Source: Microbispora hainanensis
GTDB lineage: Bacteria; Actinomycetota; Actinomycetes; Streptosporangiales; Streptosporangiaceae
Assembly (NCBI RefSeq): GCF_036186745.1
Contig: NZ_CP108086.1
Coordinates: 558,001 to 622,000 of the forward strand
Reading direction: 5' to 3'
DNA length: 64,000 bases
Shown here: positions 27,085-35,137 of the stretch, piece after piece
Position numbering within the stretch: the first letter of the stretch is position 1
Layout of the letters: the number at the start of each line of letters is the position of its first letter
Notes under the pieces: generated by a model
The model's input: only the letters and a program-made list of their open reading frames with translations
The model's database searches: none
What the model was told of the DNA's origin: nothing
Made by a program: the position numbers and the translations under genes

Positions 27085-27882
27085 TCAGCCCTCGGCCGCA
27101 TTCTTGGGGTCATAGGGGACCTCTGGCGCCTTCTCGTCCCGGATCTCGGCCAGCAGCTCGGTGATGGCGGCGGTGATGTCGGCGGTCGCGTCGCGCAGCA
27201 CCGAGCCGCGCATGGGCTTCCCGGCGTACTTGGACAGGTCGACCGGCGGCCCGGCGAGCACGTGGAAGGTCTTGCGCGGCAGCAGGCGCGGCTTCGTCGC
27301 CCCGTACGGCAGCAGCTCCTGGGCGCCCCAGTGGGCGATCGGGATGACCGGCACGCCGGTAGCGAGGGCCAGCCGGGCGACACCGGTCTTGCCGACCATG
27401 GGCCACAGGTCGGGATCGCGGGTGATCGTACCCTCGGGATAGAACAGGATGCAGGCGCCGTTCCGCAGCCGCTCCTCGGCGATCTTCAGCGACTTGGTGG
27501 CCTCGGTGCTGTTGCGTTCGACCGGGATGGCCTGGAGCTGGGCGATGGCGTGACCGAGCCCGCGGATCCGGAAGAGACCCGCCTTGGCCAGGATCGTGGG
27601 CCACCGCCCGTTGTTGTAGAGGTAGTGCGAGAGCAGCACGGGGTCGGACCACGACAGATGGTTGGCGGCGATGATCAGCCCGCCGGTGCGGGGGATGTTC
27701 TCCCCGCCCCGCCACCTCCGCCGTACGAACAGCCGTGAGATCGGCTTGACGACGACGACCGCGAGCGTCTCCCAGAAGCGCGGCGGACGGCCCGCGCGGC
27801 GGTTCACCGTGGCGGCGGCGGGCGCCGCGGGTGTGGGCGCGGGTGTGGTCGGGTCGGACGAGGGTTCGCTGGGGTGGCTCAC
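27085..27882 (-). CDS. 1-acyl-sn-glycerol-3-phosphate acyltransferase (PlsC type)
   Basis: This membrane-associated acyltransferase probably makes phosphatidic acid. From GTG 27882 (GGAG upstream) it has 265 residues: a Pro/Ala/Thr-rich N-terminus of about 30 residues, then the PlsC domain with catalytic NHLSWSDP (HX4D) and the FYPEGTITRDP motif that binds glycerol phosphate, then PVIPIAHWG. It lies directly upstream of gpsA. The frame is open for 28 more codons, which I left out. Confidence 0.9.
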   Translation of the reverse strand: MSHPSEPSSDPTTPAPTPAAPAAATVNRRAGRPPRFWETLAVVVVKPISRLFVRRRWRGGENIPRTGGLIIAANHLSWSDPVLLSHYLYNNGRWPTILAKAGLFRIRGLGHAIAQLQAIPVERNSTEATKSLKIAEERLRNGACILFYPEGTITRDPDLWPMVGKTGVARLALATGVPVIPIAHWGAQELLPYGATKPRLLPRKTFHVLAGPPVDLSKYAGKPMRGSVLRDATADITAAITELLAEIRDEKAPEVPYDPKNAAEG

Positions 27883-27960
27883 AGGGTCTCCAAAATCACC
27901 GGGATCCGGGACAAGTCTCCCGGTTGGCCATGGGCGATGTCGAGGCGGGATGCTACAGGC

Positions 27961-28608
27961 ATGCACCTCGCGCGATGGTCAATAGTGGTCCCGGTGAAGA
28001 CCCTGATCCGGGCCAAGACACGGCTGGCGGCGGCCGCCGGGCCGCACCGGGCCGATCTGGCCGTCGCGGTGGCCTCCGACACCGTGGCGGCGGCGCTGCG
28101 GTGCCCGCTGGTGGCGCGCGTGGTGGTCGTGACGGCCGACCCGCTGCCCGCGCGGCGGCTGGCCGCGCTCGGGGCCCACGTGGTGGCCGATCCCGACCGG
28201 GGGCTGAACACCGCCCTGCGCACCGGGGCGGAGGAGGCCGTACGGCTCGCGCCCGGCGACGCCGTCGGCGCGCTGCAGGCCGACCTGCCCGCCCTGCGGC
28301 CCGCGGAGCTGGAGACGGTGCTCGCGGCGGCACTGGAGTTCGACCAGGCATTCGTCCCCGACGCCGCCGAGGTGGGGACGACCTTCTACGGCGTGCGGCC
28401 GGGCGTGACCTTCCGGCCGGGGTTCGGCGGCGAGTCGCGGGCCAGGCACCTGTCGCGGGGGGCCAAGGAGCTGACCCCGCCGGGGATCACGTCCGTACGC
28501 AGGGACGTGGACACCGTGGAGGACCTGCGCGACGCCCTCGCCCTTGGCGTCGGCCCCGCGACCGCCGAGGTCGCGGCCCTGATGCTCGGCACGACTCCGG
28601 AACCCTGA
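27961..28608 (+). CDS. cofC: 2-phospho-L-lactate guanylyltransferase (F420 biosynthesis)
   Basis: CofC activates 2-phospho-L-lactate or phosphoenolpyruvate with GTP in coenzyme F420 synthesis. From ATG 27961 there are 215 residues: SIVVPVKTLIRAKTRL at the N-terminus (nucleotide binding), VVVVTADP, ADPDRGLNTAL, ALQADLPALRP and FRPGFGGESRARHL. It is divergent from plsC across 78 bp. The other F420 genes are not in this window. Confidence 0.93.
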   Translation: MHLARWSIVVPVKTLIRAKTRLAAAAGPHRADLAVAVASDTVAAALRCPLVARVVVVTADPLPARRLAALGAHVVADPDRGLNTALRTGAEEAVRLAPGDAVGALQADLPALRPAELETVLAAALEFDQAFVPDAAEVGTTFYGVRPGVTFRPGFGGESRARHLSRGAKELTPPGITSVRRDVDTVEDLRDALALGVGPATAEVAALMLGTTPEP

Positions 28609-28619
28609 CCCTTCGGACA

Positions 28620-28735
28620 CCACGCCCCTGACGGCCGTACGGCCCGGATGGCCCTGATGGCCGTGCGGCCCGGATGGCCCGGCGGTTCTAATGGCCGTGC
28701 GGCCCTGACGTCAGAAGGGCGGCCGCGCCGAGCCC
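28620..28735. repeat. ATGGCC(C/G)TG-type short repeats after cofC
   Basis: The 158-bp gap between cofC and the MFS gene is composed of reshuffled GGCCGTACGGCCCGGATGGCC-like blocks; CGGCCCGGATGGCC occurs at least twice (28642 and 28668 areas). No gene. Confidence 0.5.
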
Positions 28736-28766
28736 CCGCTCCGGCGTGGCCGCCCGTGACGTCGTG

Positions 28767-30230
28767 TCAGTGGGCCGCCTCCGCGTTCTCGCGGGCCTGC
28801 TTGGGCAGGAGGAAGGCCACGACGAAGGTGAGCAGGAGCATTCCGGCCACCACCCACAGGGTGATCTTCATGGCCTGGTCGAAGCTCCCGGCGGTGGGGA
28901 CGTCGCCGAGCAGGTCGAAGAAGACCGTGCCGAGCAGGGCCACGCCGAACGCGTTGCCGAGCTGCTGCACCGCCGTCAGCGTGCCGGACGCCGAGCCCGT
29001 CTCGTGCTCCTCCACGCCGGCGAGCACGATGTCGAAGAAGGGCGACATCAGCAGGCCCATGCCGATGCCGCTGACGATCAGCGCGGGGGCGAGCTGCCAG
29101 GGGCTGACGTGCATGCCCGCGAGGTTCAGCGTGAGCACGACGCCGAGCACGCCCAGCGTCATGAGCAGGGTGCCGCCCTGGAGCAGCTTGCGCCCGAACT
29201 TCTGCAGCCCCTGCGCGAGCCCGAACCCGAGGATCATGCCGCCCGACCAGGGCACCATCGCGAGCCCCGCCTTGAGCGGCGAGTAGCCGAGCCCCAGCTG
29301 GCAGTAGAGGTTGAAGGCCAGCATGAACCCGGCCATGCCGGAGAAGAACACCATGCCGGTGAACAGGCCCCCGGTGAACGCGCGCTTGCGGAACAGGCTC
29401 GGCACGATCAGGGGGTCGCCGCCCGCGCGGCTGCGGCGGGACTGGAACCAGCCGAAGACGGCGAACACGAGCACCGACGCGGCGAGCATGACGAACGCCC
29501 ACGCGGGCCAGTCGTTCTCGCGGCCCTGCACCAGCGGGTAGATCACCAGGAAGGCGCCCACGGACGCGAGCGCGACCCCGGCCAGGTCGAGCCGCGGCGG
29601 CTGCGGCGATCGCGACTCGGGCAGGAAGCGCATTCCGGCGAGCAGCGCGGCCAGGCCGAGCGGCAGGTTGATCAGGAAGATCATCCGCCAGCTCGTGCCC
29701 CAGAAGTCGGCCGTCACGAGCCAGCCGGCAAGGATCGGGCCGCCGACGGCCGACAACCCCATGACCGGCCCGAACATCCCGAACGCCTTGCCCATCTCGG
29801 CGGGCGGGAACATCTCCTTGATCATTCCGAGGCCCTGGGGCAGCATGATCGAGCCGAACAGGCCCTGGATCACCCGGGCGCCGATCAGCACCTCGGGCGA
29901 CTGCGCGACGGCGCACAGCAGGGATCCCACGGTGAACCCGGCGGCTCCGATCAAGAACATGCGCCTGCGGCCGAAGATGTCACCGAGCCGCCCGCCGGTG
30001 ATCAGCCCCACGGCCATCGAAAGCGTGTAGGCGGCGCCGAGCCACTGGATGACGGCCTCGGAGCCGCCCAGGTCGGCGCGCATCTCGGGCGCCGCGATGT
30101 TGGTGACCATCGCGTCGAGAAGGTCCATGACCTCTCCGGCGAGGATCACGAAGAGCGCCGCCCAGCGCCAGCGGTACGGCGCCCCCGCCACCGGCGACGC
30201 CGGCGCGGTCGCCGTGATGGGTTCCGACAT
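28767..30230 (-). CDS. MFS efflux transporter, DHA2 (14-TMS) family
   Basis: The protein (about 487 aa) has fourteen hydrophobic segments with the MFS motif A in GGRLGDIFGRRRMF and motif C-like GPVMGLSAVGGPILAG. Relatives export antiseptics and antibiotics with protons. Three ATGs are possible: 30260, 30233 and 30230; GGGAGGG lies immediately before the last two, so I list 30230. It is divergent from a TetR regulator at 30429 across an operator-rich gap, which marks it as that repressor's target. Confidence 0.9.
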   Translation of the reverse strand: MSEPITATAPASPVAGAPYRWRWAALFVILAGEVMDLLDAMVTNIAAPEMRADLGGSEAVIQWLGAAYTLSMAVGLITGGRLGDIFGRRRMFLIGAAGFTVGSLLCAVAQSPEVLIGARVIQGLFGSIMLPQGLGMIKEMFPPAEMGKAFGMFGPVMGLSAVGGPILAGWLVTADFWGTSWRMIFLINLPLGLAALLAGMRFLPESRSPQPPRLDLAGVALASVGAFLVIYPLVQGRENDWPAWAFVMLAASVLVFAVFGWFQSRRSRAGGDPLIVPSLFRKRAFTGGLFTGMVFFSGMAGFMLAFNLYCQLGLGYSPLKAGLAMVPWSGGMILGFGLAQGLQKFGRKLLQGGTLLMTLGVLGVVLTLNLAGMHVSPWQLAPALIVSGIGMGLLMSPFFDIVLAGVEEHETGSASGTLTAVQQLGNAFGVALLGTVFFDLLGDVPTAGSFDQAMKITLWVVAGMLLLTFVVAFLLPKQARENAEAAH

Positions 30231-30428
30231 CATCCCTCCCTGAAACTGAACAGTGTTCATAGTAAAGTGAGCGCTGTTCTATCACCGATCAGTGTTCAGC
30301 GCCAAGTTCGATGTTCACCACGATATATCTCGTTTTGGCGCCACACAAGATATATCTCGTTGAGAGAGCGGTGTTCGTGGAAGCGGAGCGGTGTTCATTA
30401 GCATGGGCGGAACAGCGGGAGGTCCTTC
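30231..30428. promoter_or_regulatory. Operator-dense divergent region (MFS / TetR)
   Basis: Two families of sites fill this gap. TGAACAGTGTTCA (30247-30259) is a perfect palindrome, and TGTTC half-sites recur in the same direction near 30275, 30293, 30312, 30372 and 30392. Separately, GATATATCTCGTT occurs at 30322-30334 and 30349-30361 (27-bp period), each with the palindromic core GATATATC, and TTGGCGCCA lies between them. The GGGAGG ribosome site of the TetR gene closes the region. Confidence 0.7.
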
Positions 30429-31172
30429 ATGACACAGCCGGACATGCCCACACCGCCGTGGGAGCGTCCGCCCAGGCGACGTACGCCCGCCAGGGTGCCA
30501 CTCACCCGCGAGCGGATCGTCGACGCCGCCTACACGGTTCTCGACCGTGATGGATACGACCGGCTGAGCATGCGGCAGGTCGCCGCCGAACTCGGGGTCG
30601 CCGTCTCGGCGCTGTACGTCCACGTACGCGACAAGGACGAACTGTTGCAGCTCATGTACACCCGCATGTTCGAGGGCTACGACGTTCCCGAGCCCGACCC
30701 CGAGCACTGGCGGGAGCAGGTCAAGGACTTCGCCCGCCAGGCGCGTGAGCGGATGCTGAGCCATCGCGACCTGCCGAAGCTCGCCATGGGCCACGTGCCG
30801 TTCACCCCGGAGCTGCTCCCCTACGTCGAGCGGCTGCTGGCGGTCTTCGCCGCCGCCGGGATTCCGCGGCACGTGCTGGCCATCTCCGGCGACCTGCTGT
30901 CCACCTACATCAACGGGTTCGCGCTGGAGGAGACCGTCTGGCAGGAGCGTTACCGCGAGTCGCAGGGCTCGTGGGACAAGCTGCGCGAGGAGATCAACGG
31001 CTACTTCGCCTCGCTGCCGCCCGACCGGTTCCCGAACCTGGTGGCGCTCGCCGACATCATGATGGACGAGTCGAACGACTACCGGTTCGAGCTCGGCCTG
31101 GAGATCATCCTGCGCGGGCTCGCCTCCTACATCGGTGAGCCGGAGCCCGGCGAGGAGCGCGAGGAGGGTTAG
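30429..31172 (+). CDS. TetR-family repressor with TetR_C-type ligand domain
   Basis: The 247-residue regulator has an N-terminal Pro/Arg-rich leader (1-25), a helix-turn-helix domain (about 28-75, with MRQVAAELGVAVSALYVHVRDKDEL) and a tetracycline-repressor-like C-terminal domain (about 90-235). Proteins of this subclass bind drugs and release efflux operators. GGGAGG precedes the ATG. Its stop codon overlaps that of the MFS gene on the opposite strand (TTAG), so the two converge tail to tail. Confidence 0.92.
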   Translation: MTQPDMPTPPWERPPRRRTPARVPLTRERIVDAAYTVLDRDGYDRLSMRQVAAELGVAVSALYVHVRDKDELLQLMYTRMFEGYDVPEPDPEHWREQVKDFARQARERMLSHRDLPKLAMGHVPFTPELLPYVERLLAVFAAAGIPRHVLAISGDLLSTYINGFALEETVWQERYRESQGSWDKLREEINGYFASLPPDRFPNLVALADIMMDESNDYRFELGLEIILRGLASYIGEPEPGEEREEG

Positions 31173-32416
31173 GAGACCGCGCGGATCCGCGGCGCGAGCA
31201 GGACCGGCAGATGGGCGAGCGTGTAGGCCCCGCAGGCGGTCCAGAACGCGACGCGCACCCCGGCGAGCTGCCCCAGCGTGCCCGCCAGCAGGCCGCCGAG
31301 CGGCATCGGACCCCACATCAGGAACCGCATCGTGGCGCTCAGCCTGCCGAGCAGGTGCGGCGGGCAGATCGACTGGCGGTAGGCCCCCTGCGCCACGCTG
31401 AACACGGTGGTCGCCACCCCACTGGCCGCCAGGGCCGCCGGCAGGATCAGCAGGCGCGGGCCCGCCGCCGTCAGCGCGAGCGGGGCTATGCAGACCGTGG
31501 CCGCCCAGGCCGAGCCGTACATGGCCCGGCCCGTGCCGACGCGGGCCGTGATCCGCGGGGCGAGCCAGGCCCCGGCCACCCCGCCCACCGCTCCGGCCGA
31601 CAGCAGCATGCCGTACGTGCCGGGGCTGACGCCGACCTCGCGGACCATGTAGAGCGGCACCGTGGCCGACCACAGGCCGAACGTCAGCATCATCAACGCC
31701 CCGACGGCGGCCACCCGGCGCAGGACGGGCTGCCCGGCGACGAACAGCAGGCCCTCGGCGATCTCCGGCCACAGCCGGGCGCCGCCCCTGACGTCTCTGT
31801 CTCTCAGGGCTTTCTCACCGGGCTGCTCGTCCGCGCGTACGCCGAGGAGCAGCAGCGCGGACCCCGCGTAGCTGAGGGCGTCGGCGACCACCGCGATCGG
31901 GGCGGTGAGCGCCTGCACCAGCCAGCCGCCGATCCCCGGGCCGGAGAGCTGGGCGAGCGACTGGTTCGCGGCGAGCGTGCCGTGCCCGCGGGCGAGGTCC
32001 TCCCGGCCGACGATGGACGGGAGATAGCTCTGGTGGGCGACATCGAAGAAGACCGTGCACAGCCCGTTCACCAAGGCCACGGCGTACATCTGCGGCAGGC
32101 CGAGCACTCCGAGCAGGGCCGCGGCCGGGATCGACAGCAGCGCCAGGGCGCGGACCACGTCGGCGGCGACCAGCACCGGACGGCGCCGCATGCGGTCCAC
32201 CCACGCTCCGGCGGGCAGGCCGACGAGCAGGAACGCCACCATCTCTGCGGCGGTGAGCAGCCCCACCTCGAACGGGCTCGCGTGCAGGGTGAGCGCCGCC
32301 GTGAGCGGCAGGGCGACCAGGGATACCTCGCTGCCGAGCTTGCTGATCGCGTCGGCCCCGGCGTATCGCCGGAAGTCACGCACGCGCCACAGGCTCCTCG
32401 CCACTGCCTCGGTCAT
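31169..32416 (-). CDS. MFS transporter, DHA3/EntS-like
   Basis: From ATG 32416 there are 415 residues with twelve hydrophobic segments. The N-terminus LWRVRDFRRYAGADAISKLGSEVSLVALPL and the motif GAWVDRMRRRPVL are typical of DHA3 exporters (macrolide or siderophore efflux group). The internal pattern FDVAHQSYLPSIVGREDLARGHG is also characteristic. It converges with the TetR gene at 30429 and overlaps it by 4 bp. No regulator of its own is adjacent. Confidence 0.88.
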   Translation of the reverse strand: MTEAVARSLWRVRDFRRYAGADAISKLGSEVSLVALPLTAALTLHASPFEVGLLTAAEMVAFLLVGLPAGAWVDRMRRRPVLVAADVVRALALLSIPAAALLGVLGLPQMYAVALVNGLCTVFFDVAHQSYLPSIVGREDLARGHGTLAANQSLAQLSGPGIGGWLVQALTAPIAVVADALSYAGSALLLLGVRADEQPGEKALRDRDVRGGARLWPEIAEGLLFVAGQPVLRRVAAVGALMMLTFGLWSATVPLYMVREVGVSPGTYGMLLSAGAVGGVAGAWLAPRITARVGTGRAMYGSAWAATVCIAPLALTAAGPRLLILPAALAASGVATTVFSVAQGAYRQSICPPHLLGRLSATMRFLMWGPMPLGGLLAGTLGQLAGVRVAFWTACGAYTLAHLPVLLAPRIRAVS

Positions 32417-32487
32417 GGCGGGCCATGCTGGCAGCCGGAGGATTCGCTGGTCAAAGGATTTTCCACGCACAGCGGTAGGCTTGCGGC

Positions 32488-32688
32488 GTGCAGGCGACGG
32501 TGCAGAGCTTCGACCCCGCGACCCGCTCGGGCTGGGTCTTCCTCGACGACGGCACCCGGATCCCGTTCGACGGCGAGGCGTTCGACGCCGGGCCGCTGCG
32601 CCACCTGCGCCCCGGCCAGCGGGTCGCCCTCGTCATGGCGGACGACCGCGTCACCTACGTGACGCTCTCCACGTTCCCGACGCCCTGA
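32488..32688 (+). CDS. Small OB-fold/cold-shock-like protein (66 aa)
   Basis: This 66-residue protein has the beta-barrel pattern of cold-shock-type OB folds: ATVQSFDPATRSGWVFLDDGTRIPF, then LRHLRPGQRVALV. It lacks the aromatic RNP motifs of CspA, so nucleic-acid binding is uncertain. There is no ribosome site; TAGGCT at 32476-32481 lies exactly 6 nt before GTG 32488, so the mRNA is probably leaderless. Divergent from the MFS gene. Confidence 0.8.
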   Translation: MQATVQSFDPATRSGWVFLDDGTRIPFDGEAFDAGPLRHLRPGQRVALVMADDRVTYVTLSTFPTP

Positions 32689-32730
32689 GTCTCCGGCGCT
32701 CCGTCTCCTGTCCTCCGGGTCTCCGGCGCA

Positions 32731-32933
32731 CTGGGTCTCCCGCCCCCTCAGTCCCGGCGCTCAGTCCCGGCGCGCCACGTGTCCGGCGCCGCGTCTCGGG
32801 CCCCCGGAGTCGCCGGCGCCCTGAGTCCGCGGCCCGCCGAGCTTGCGACGCCCTGGGTCTCCCGCCCCCTCAGTCCCGGCGCTCAGTCCCGGCGCGCCAC
32901 GTGTCCGGCGCCGCGTCTCGGGCCCCCGGAGTC
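32731..32933. repeat. Exact 81-bp direct repeat, 122-bp period
   Basis: The 81 bp at 32731-32811 recur without change at 32853-32933, separated by 41 bp of related sequence. Both copies contain an internal doublet built on CAGTCCCGGCGC. The block fills the 269-bp gap between the 66-aa gene and the SDR gene. Identity over 81 bp suggests a recent duplication. Confidence 0.92.
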
Positions 32934-32957
32934 TCCCGCGTTTCGGGCGTTGGCGCG

Positions 32958-33749
32958 TCAGACGGTCTTGAGCGCTCCTCCGTCGATCACCAGGTCCGCG
33001 CCGTTGACGCTCGCCGCGCGCGGTGAGGCGAGGTAGGTCACGAGGGCCGCCACCTCCGCCGGTTCGACCAGCCGTCCCGTGGTCATGCCCGCCCGGGCCG
33101 GCAGCCCGGCCAGAAACTGCTCGTGCGACACTCCGAGCGCCGCAGCCAGCTCGGCGCCGTAGCCGTCGGGCGCCTCCCACATTGCGGTGCGGACCGCGCC
33201 GGGCGAGACCGTGTTCACCCGCACCCCCTGCGGCCCGAACTCCTCCGCCAGGGCCTTGCCGAACGCCGTGAGCGCCGCCTTCGCCGTGGTGTACGGCAGC
33301 GGGCCCACGTGCGGCATGCGGGCGCCGTTCGAGGAGATGTTCACGATCACACCGCGGCGGCGCACGACGGCGGGCAGCGCGGCGCGAGTCGTCCGTACGG
33401 CGGCGAAGAAGTTGAGGTCGAACCACGAGAGCCACTCGTCATCCGCGAAGCCGAGGAATCCCCGCACGCCGTTCACGCCGGGGTCCCCGCCGCCCACATT
33501 GTTGACGAGCAGATCGAGACCCTCCTCCAGCTCTGCCACCGCAAGCTCGACCAGGTGCGCCGGGCCCTCGGGCGTCGAGAGGTCCACCGGAACGGCGATC
33601 GCGCCGGTCTCCTTCAGCTCCGCGCTGACGTTCCGCGCCGCCGCCACCACGCGGACGCCCTCCGCGGCGAGCGCCGCGACGACCGCCAGCCCGATGCCCC
33701 GGCTGGCACCGGTGACCAGCGCCGTACGTCCCTTGAGTCCCATGTCCAT
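32958..33749 (-). CDS. SDR-family oxidoreductase
   Basis: The 263-residue short-chain dehydrogenase has the cofactor loop TGASRGIG, the structural NNVGGG, catalytic Ser in NISSNG and Tyr/Lys in YTTAK, and the C-terminal GADLVIDGGALKTV. ARN after the second strand favours NADP(H). GGAGGGG precedes ATG 33749. A TetR gene diverges from it across a 24-bp palindrome, so the SDR is probably repressed by that TetR. The substrate is unknown. Confidence 0.92.
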   Translation of the reverse strand: MDMGLKGRTALVTGASRGIGLAVVAALAAEGVRVVAAARNVSAELKETGAIAVPVDLSTPEGPAHLVELAVAELEEGLDLLVNNVGGGDPGVNGVRGFLGFADDEWLSWFDLNFFAAVRTTRAALPAVVRRRGVIVNISSNGARMPHVGPLPYTTAKAALTAFGKALAEEFGPQGVRVNTVSPGAVRTAMWEAPDGYGAELAAALGVSHEQFLAGLPARAGMTTGRLVEPAEVAALVTYLASPRAASVNGADLVIDGGALKTV

Positions 33750-33799
33750 GGCGCACCCCTCCGCGCTTTTCGCAACTTGAATGACGCAATGAAGCTATA

Positions 33800-33823
33800 A
33801 CTTGCTACATAAATGTTGCAAGT
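33800..33823. promoter_or_regulatory. Near-perfect 24-bp TetR operator between SDR and TetR genes
   Basis: ACTTGCTACAT (33800-33810), AA, and ATGTTGCAAGT (33813-33823) form an inverted repeat with one mismatch per arm. On the minus strand TTGCAA and TATAGC lie 16 bp apart across it and can serve as -35 and -10 for the SDR gene. On the plus strand TATAAC (33796-33801) touches its left edge. A dimer bound here would block both directions. Confidence 0.8.
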
Positions 33824-33853
33824 CATGAGCGAGCTGAATCCTGCCGGTAGCAT

Positions 33854-34726
33854 GTGACGGTGCCGAAAGCCCAGCAGCCTTCGCAGCTCGGAAAGCGCCC
33901 GCTCCGGGCCGACTCCGAGCGGACCGTGCGGACGATCCTGGAGGCGGCCGAGCGGGTGTTCGCCGCCAATCCGGCGGCGACCATGGAGCAGGTCGCCCAG
34001 GCGGCCGGGGTCGCCCGCACGACCGTCCACCGCCGTTTCGCCACCCGCGAGGCCCTGGTGGAGGAGCTCACCGGCTGGGCCGCCCGCCGGTTCGCCGAGG
34101 CCGTCGAGTCGGCCCACGCGGACAGCACGCCGCCCCTCGTCGCGCTCTACCAGGTGACCGCCAACGTCCTGCGGGTGAAGACGGACTGGTGGTTCGCCAT
34201 GAACCGTACGGCCGACGACGCCCACCCCGAGGCCGCCCGCGTGCACGCGAAGGTCCGCGACGATTGCGAGCGGCTGCTCCGCCGGGCCCGTGAAGCGGGT
34301 GTGCTGCGTCCCGACGCCGACATCGACTGGACCCGCCGCGTCTACTACGCCCTCATCCACGAGGCCGCCGCCGAGAGCGCGGCCAGAGACACGTCCAGAG
34401 ACACGTCCGGAGGCGTGTCCGAGGGCGGGTCTCAGGGCGGGGCCGGGAGCACATCCGGAGGCATGTCCGAGGGCGGGTCTCAGGGCGGGGCCGAGGGCAC
34501 GTCCGAAAACGGGTCCGGGGACGGGGCCTGGGGCACATCCGGAGGCGTGTCCGAGGACGGGTCTGAGAGCGGGGTTCAGGGCAGGGCCGGGGACAGGTCT
34601 GGAGGCACGTCCGGGAGCACATCCGACGGCGACTCCCAAAGCCGGGACGCCGAGGCCCTCGCGACCCGGGTCGTGGACACCCTGCTGCGCGGGTTCGGCT
34701 CCCCCAGCGCGCCGGTCATCGCCTGA
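33854..34726 (+). CDS. TetR-family repressor with in-frame repeat insertion
   Basis: Residues about 20-75 are the DNA-binding domain (TILEAAERVFAANPAATMEQ, AGVARTTVHRRFATREAL); the C-terminal domain continues to about residue 178 (YYALIHEAAAESA) and resumes at about 265 (DAEALATRVVDTLLRGFG). Between lie about 85 residues of Gly/Ser/Thr/Glu/Asp-rich repeats, including the 16-residue units GVSEGGSQGGAGSTSG and GMSEGGSQGGAEGTSE. The insertion separates what should be adjacent helices of the ligand domain. Starts at GTG 33854 or 33860. It faces the SDR gene across a palindromic operator. Confidence 0.88.
   Translation: MTVPKAQQPSQLGKRPLRADSERTVRTILEAAERVFAANPAATMEQVAQAAGVARTTVHRRFATREALVEELTGWAARRFAEAVESAHADSTPPLVALYQVTANVLRVKTDWWFAMNRTADDAHPEAARVHAKVRDDCERLLRRAREAGVLRPDADIDWTRRVYYALIHEAAAESAARDTSRDTSGGVSEGGSQGGAGSTSGGMSEGGSQGGAEGTSENGSGDGAWGTSGGVSEDGSESGVQGRAGDRSGGTSGSTSDGDSQSRDAEALATRVVDTLLRGFGSPSAPVIA
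34385..34640 (+). repeat. In-frame 48-bp minisatellite inside TetR gene
   Basis: The DNA is a tandem array of a 48-bp unit made of four 12-bp blocks (such as GGCGGGTCTCAG and AGCACATCCGGA). The first two units are about 90% identical, later ones decay. All changes keep the reading frame. Confidence 0.85.
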
Positions 34727-34984
34727 TGGGAGCTTCCGAGTCGGTCTGATCAGGCAGACCCGGTCTCCGGTGGCCGCCGATGAGCGAGCACCCCCGACGC
34801 CTGGGCCGCGGACCTGTCGCCCGCGAGACGCTCTCCCCGCTTTCACCCTCCTGAACTGAGCCCTGACCCTGACCTGGGCCCTGACCTGGGCCCTGGCCTG
34901 GGGCGGGTTTGACCCGATCACCCGGCCGGGGTTCTACTGGAGAGGCTCTACGCGCCGCCGTACGACACCGAGGAGGTGATCGGG

Positions 34985-35089
34985 ATGACATCCGGCAGTA
35001 GCCCAGAACCATCCCATCCCGTCGCCTTCCCCGCGACGCGAAGCCCCGGCGTCGTCGAGGCGGTCGCCGCCCGCTGTCACGCGAGGTGA
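34985..35089 (+). CDS. Possible small ORF (34 aa)
   Basis: A 34-codon frame (starting MTSGSSPEPSHPVAF, ending ARCHAR) begins at ATG 34985, 8 bp after a near-ideal AGGAGG. I do not recognise it. It could be an upstream cistron of the 60-aa membrane peptide that starts 48 bp later. The strong ribosome site is the only real support. Confidence 0.35.
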   Translation: MTSGSSPEPSHPVAFPATRSPGVVEAVAARCHAR

Positions 35090-35100
35090 CGGGTTCTCAT

Positions 35101-35122
35101 CCGTGCCGCACTCCCGGCACGG
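35101..35122 (+). other. Hairpin just upstream of the 60-aa gene's ribosome site
   Basis: CCGTGCCG (35101-35108) pairs with CGGCACGG (35115-35122) around CACTCC. The stem ends 3 bp before the AGGAGG of the next gene, so it could control its translation or mark an mRNA end. Confidence 0.45.
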
Positions 35123-35137
35123 GACAGGAGGTCCGTC

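Larger units (their letters stand above)
34727..35137. other. Region between TetR and the 60-aa gene (411 bp)
   Basis: Near 34858-34900 the sequence carries short tandem copies of CCTGACCTGGGC. Downstream it becomes ordinary sequence with a small ORF (34985-35089) and a hairpin (35101-35122), listed separately. I see nothing else coding. Confidence 0.5.
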
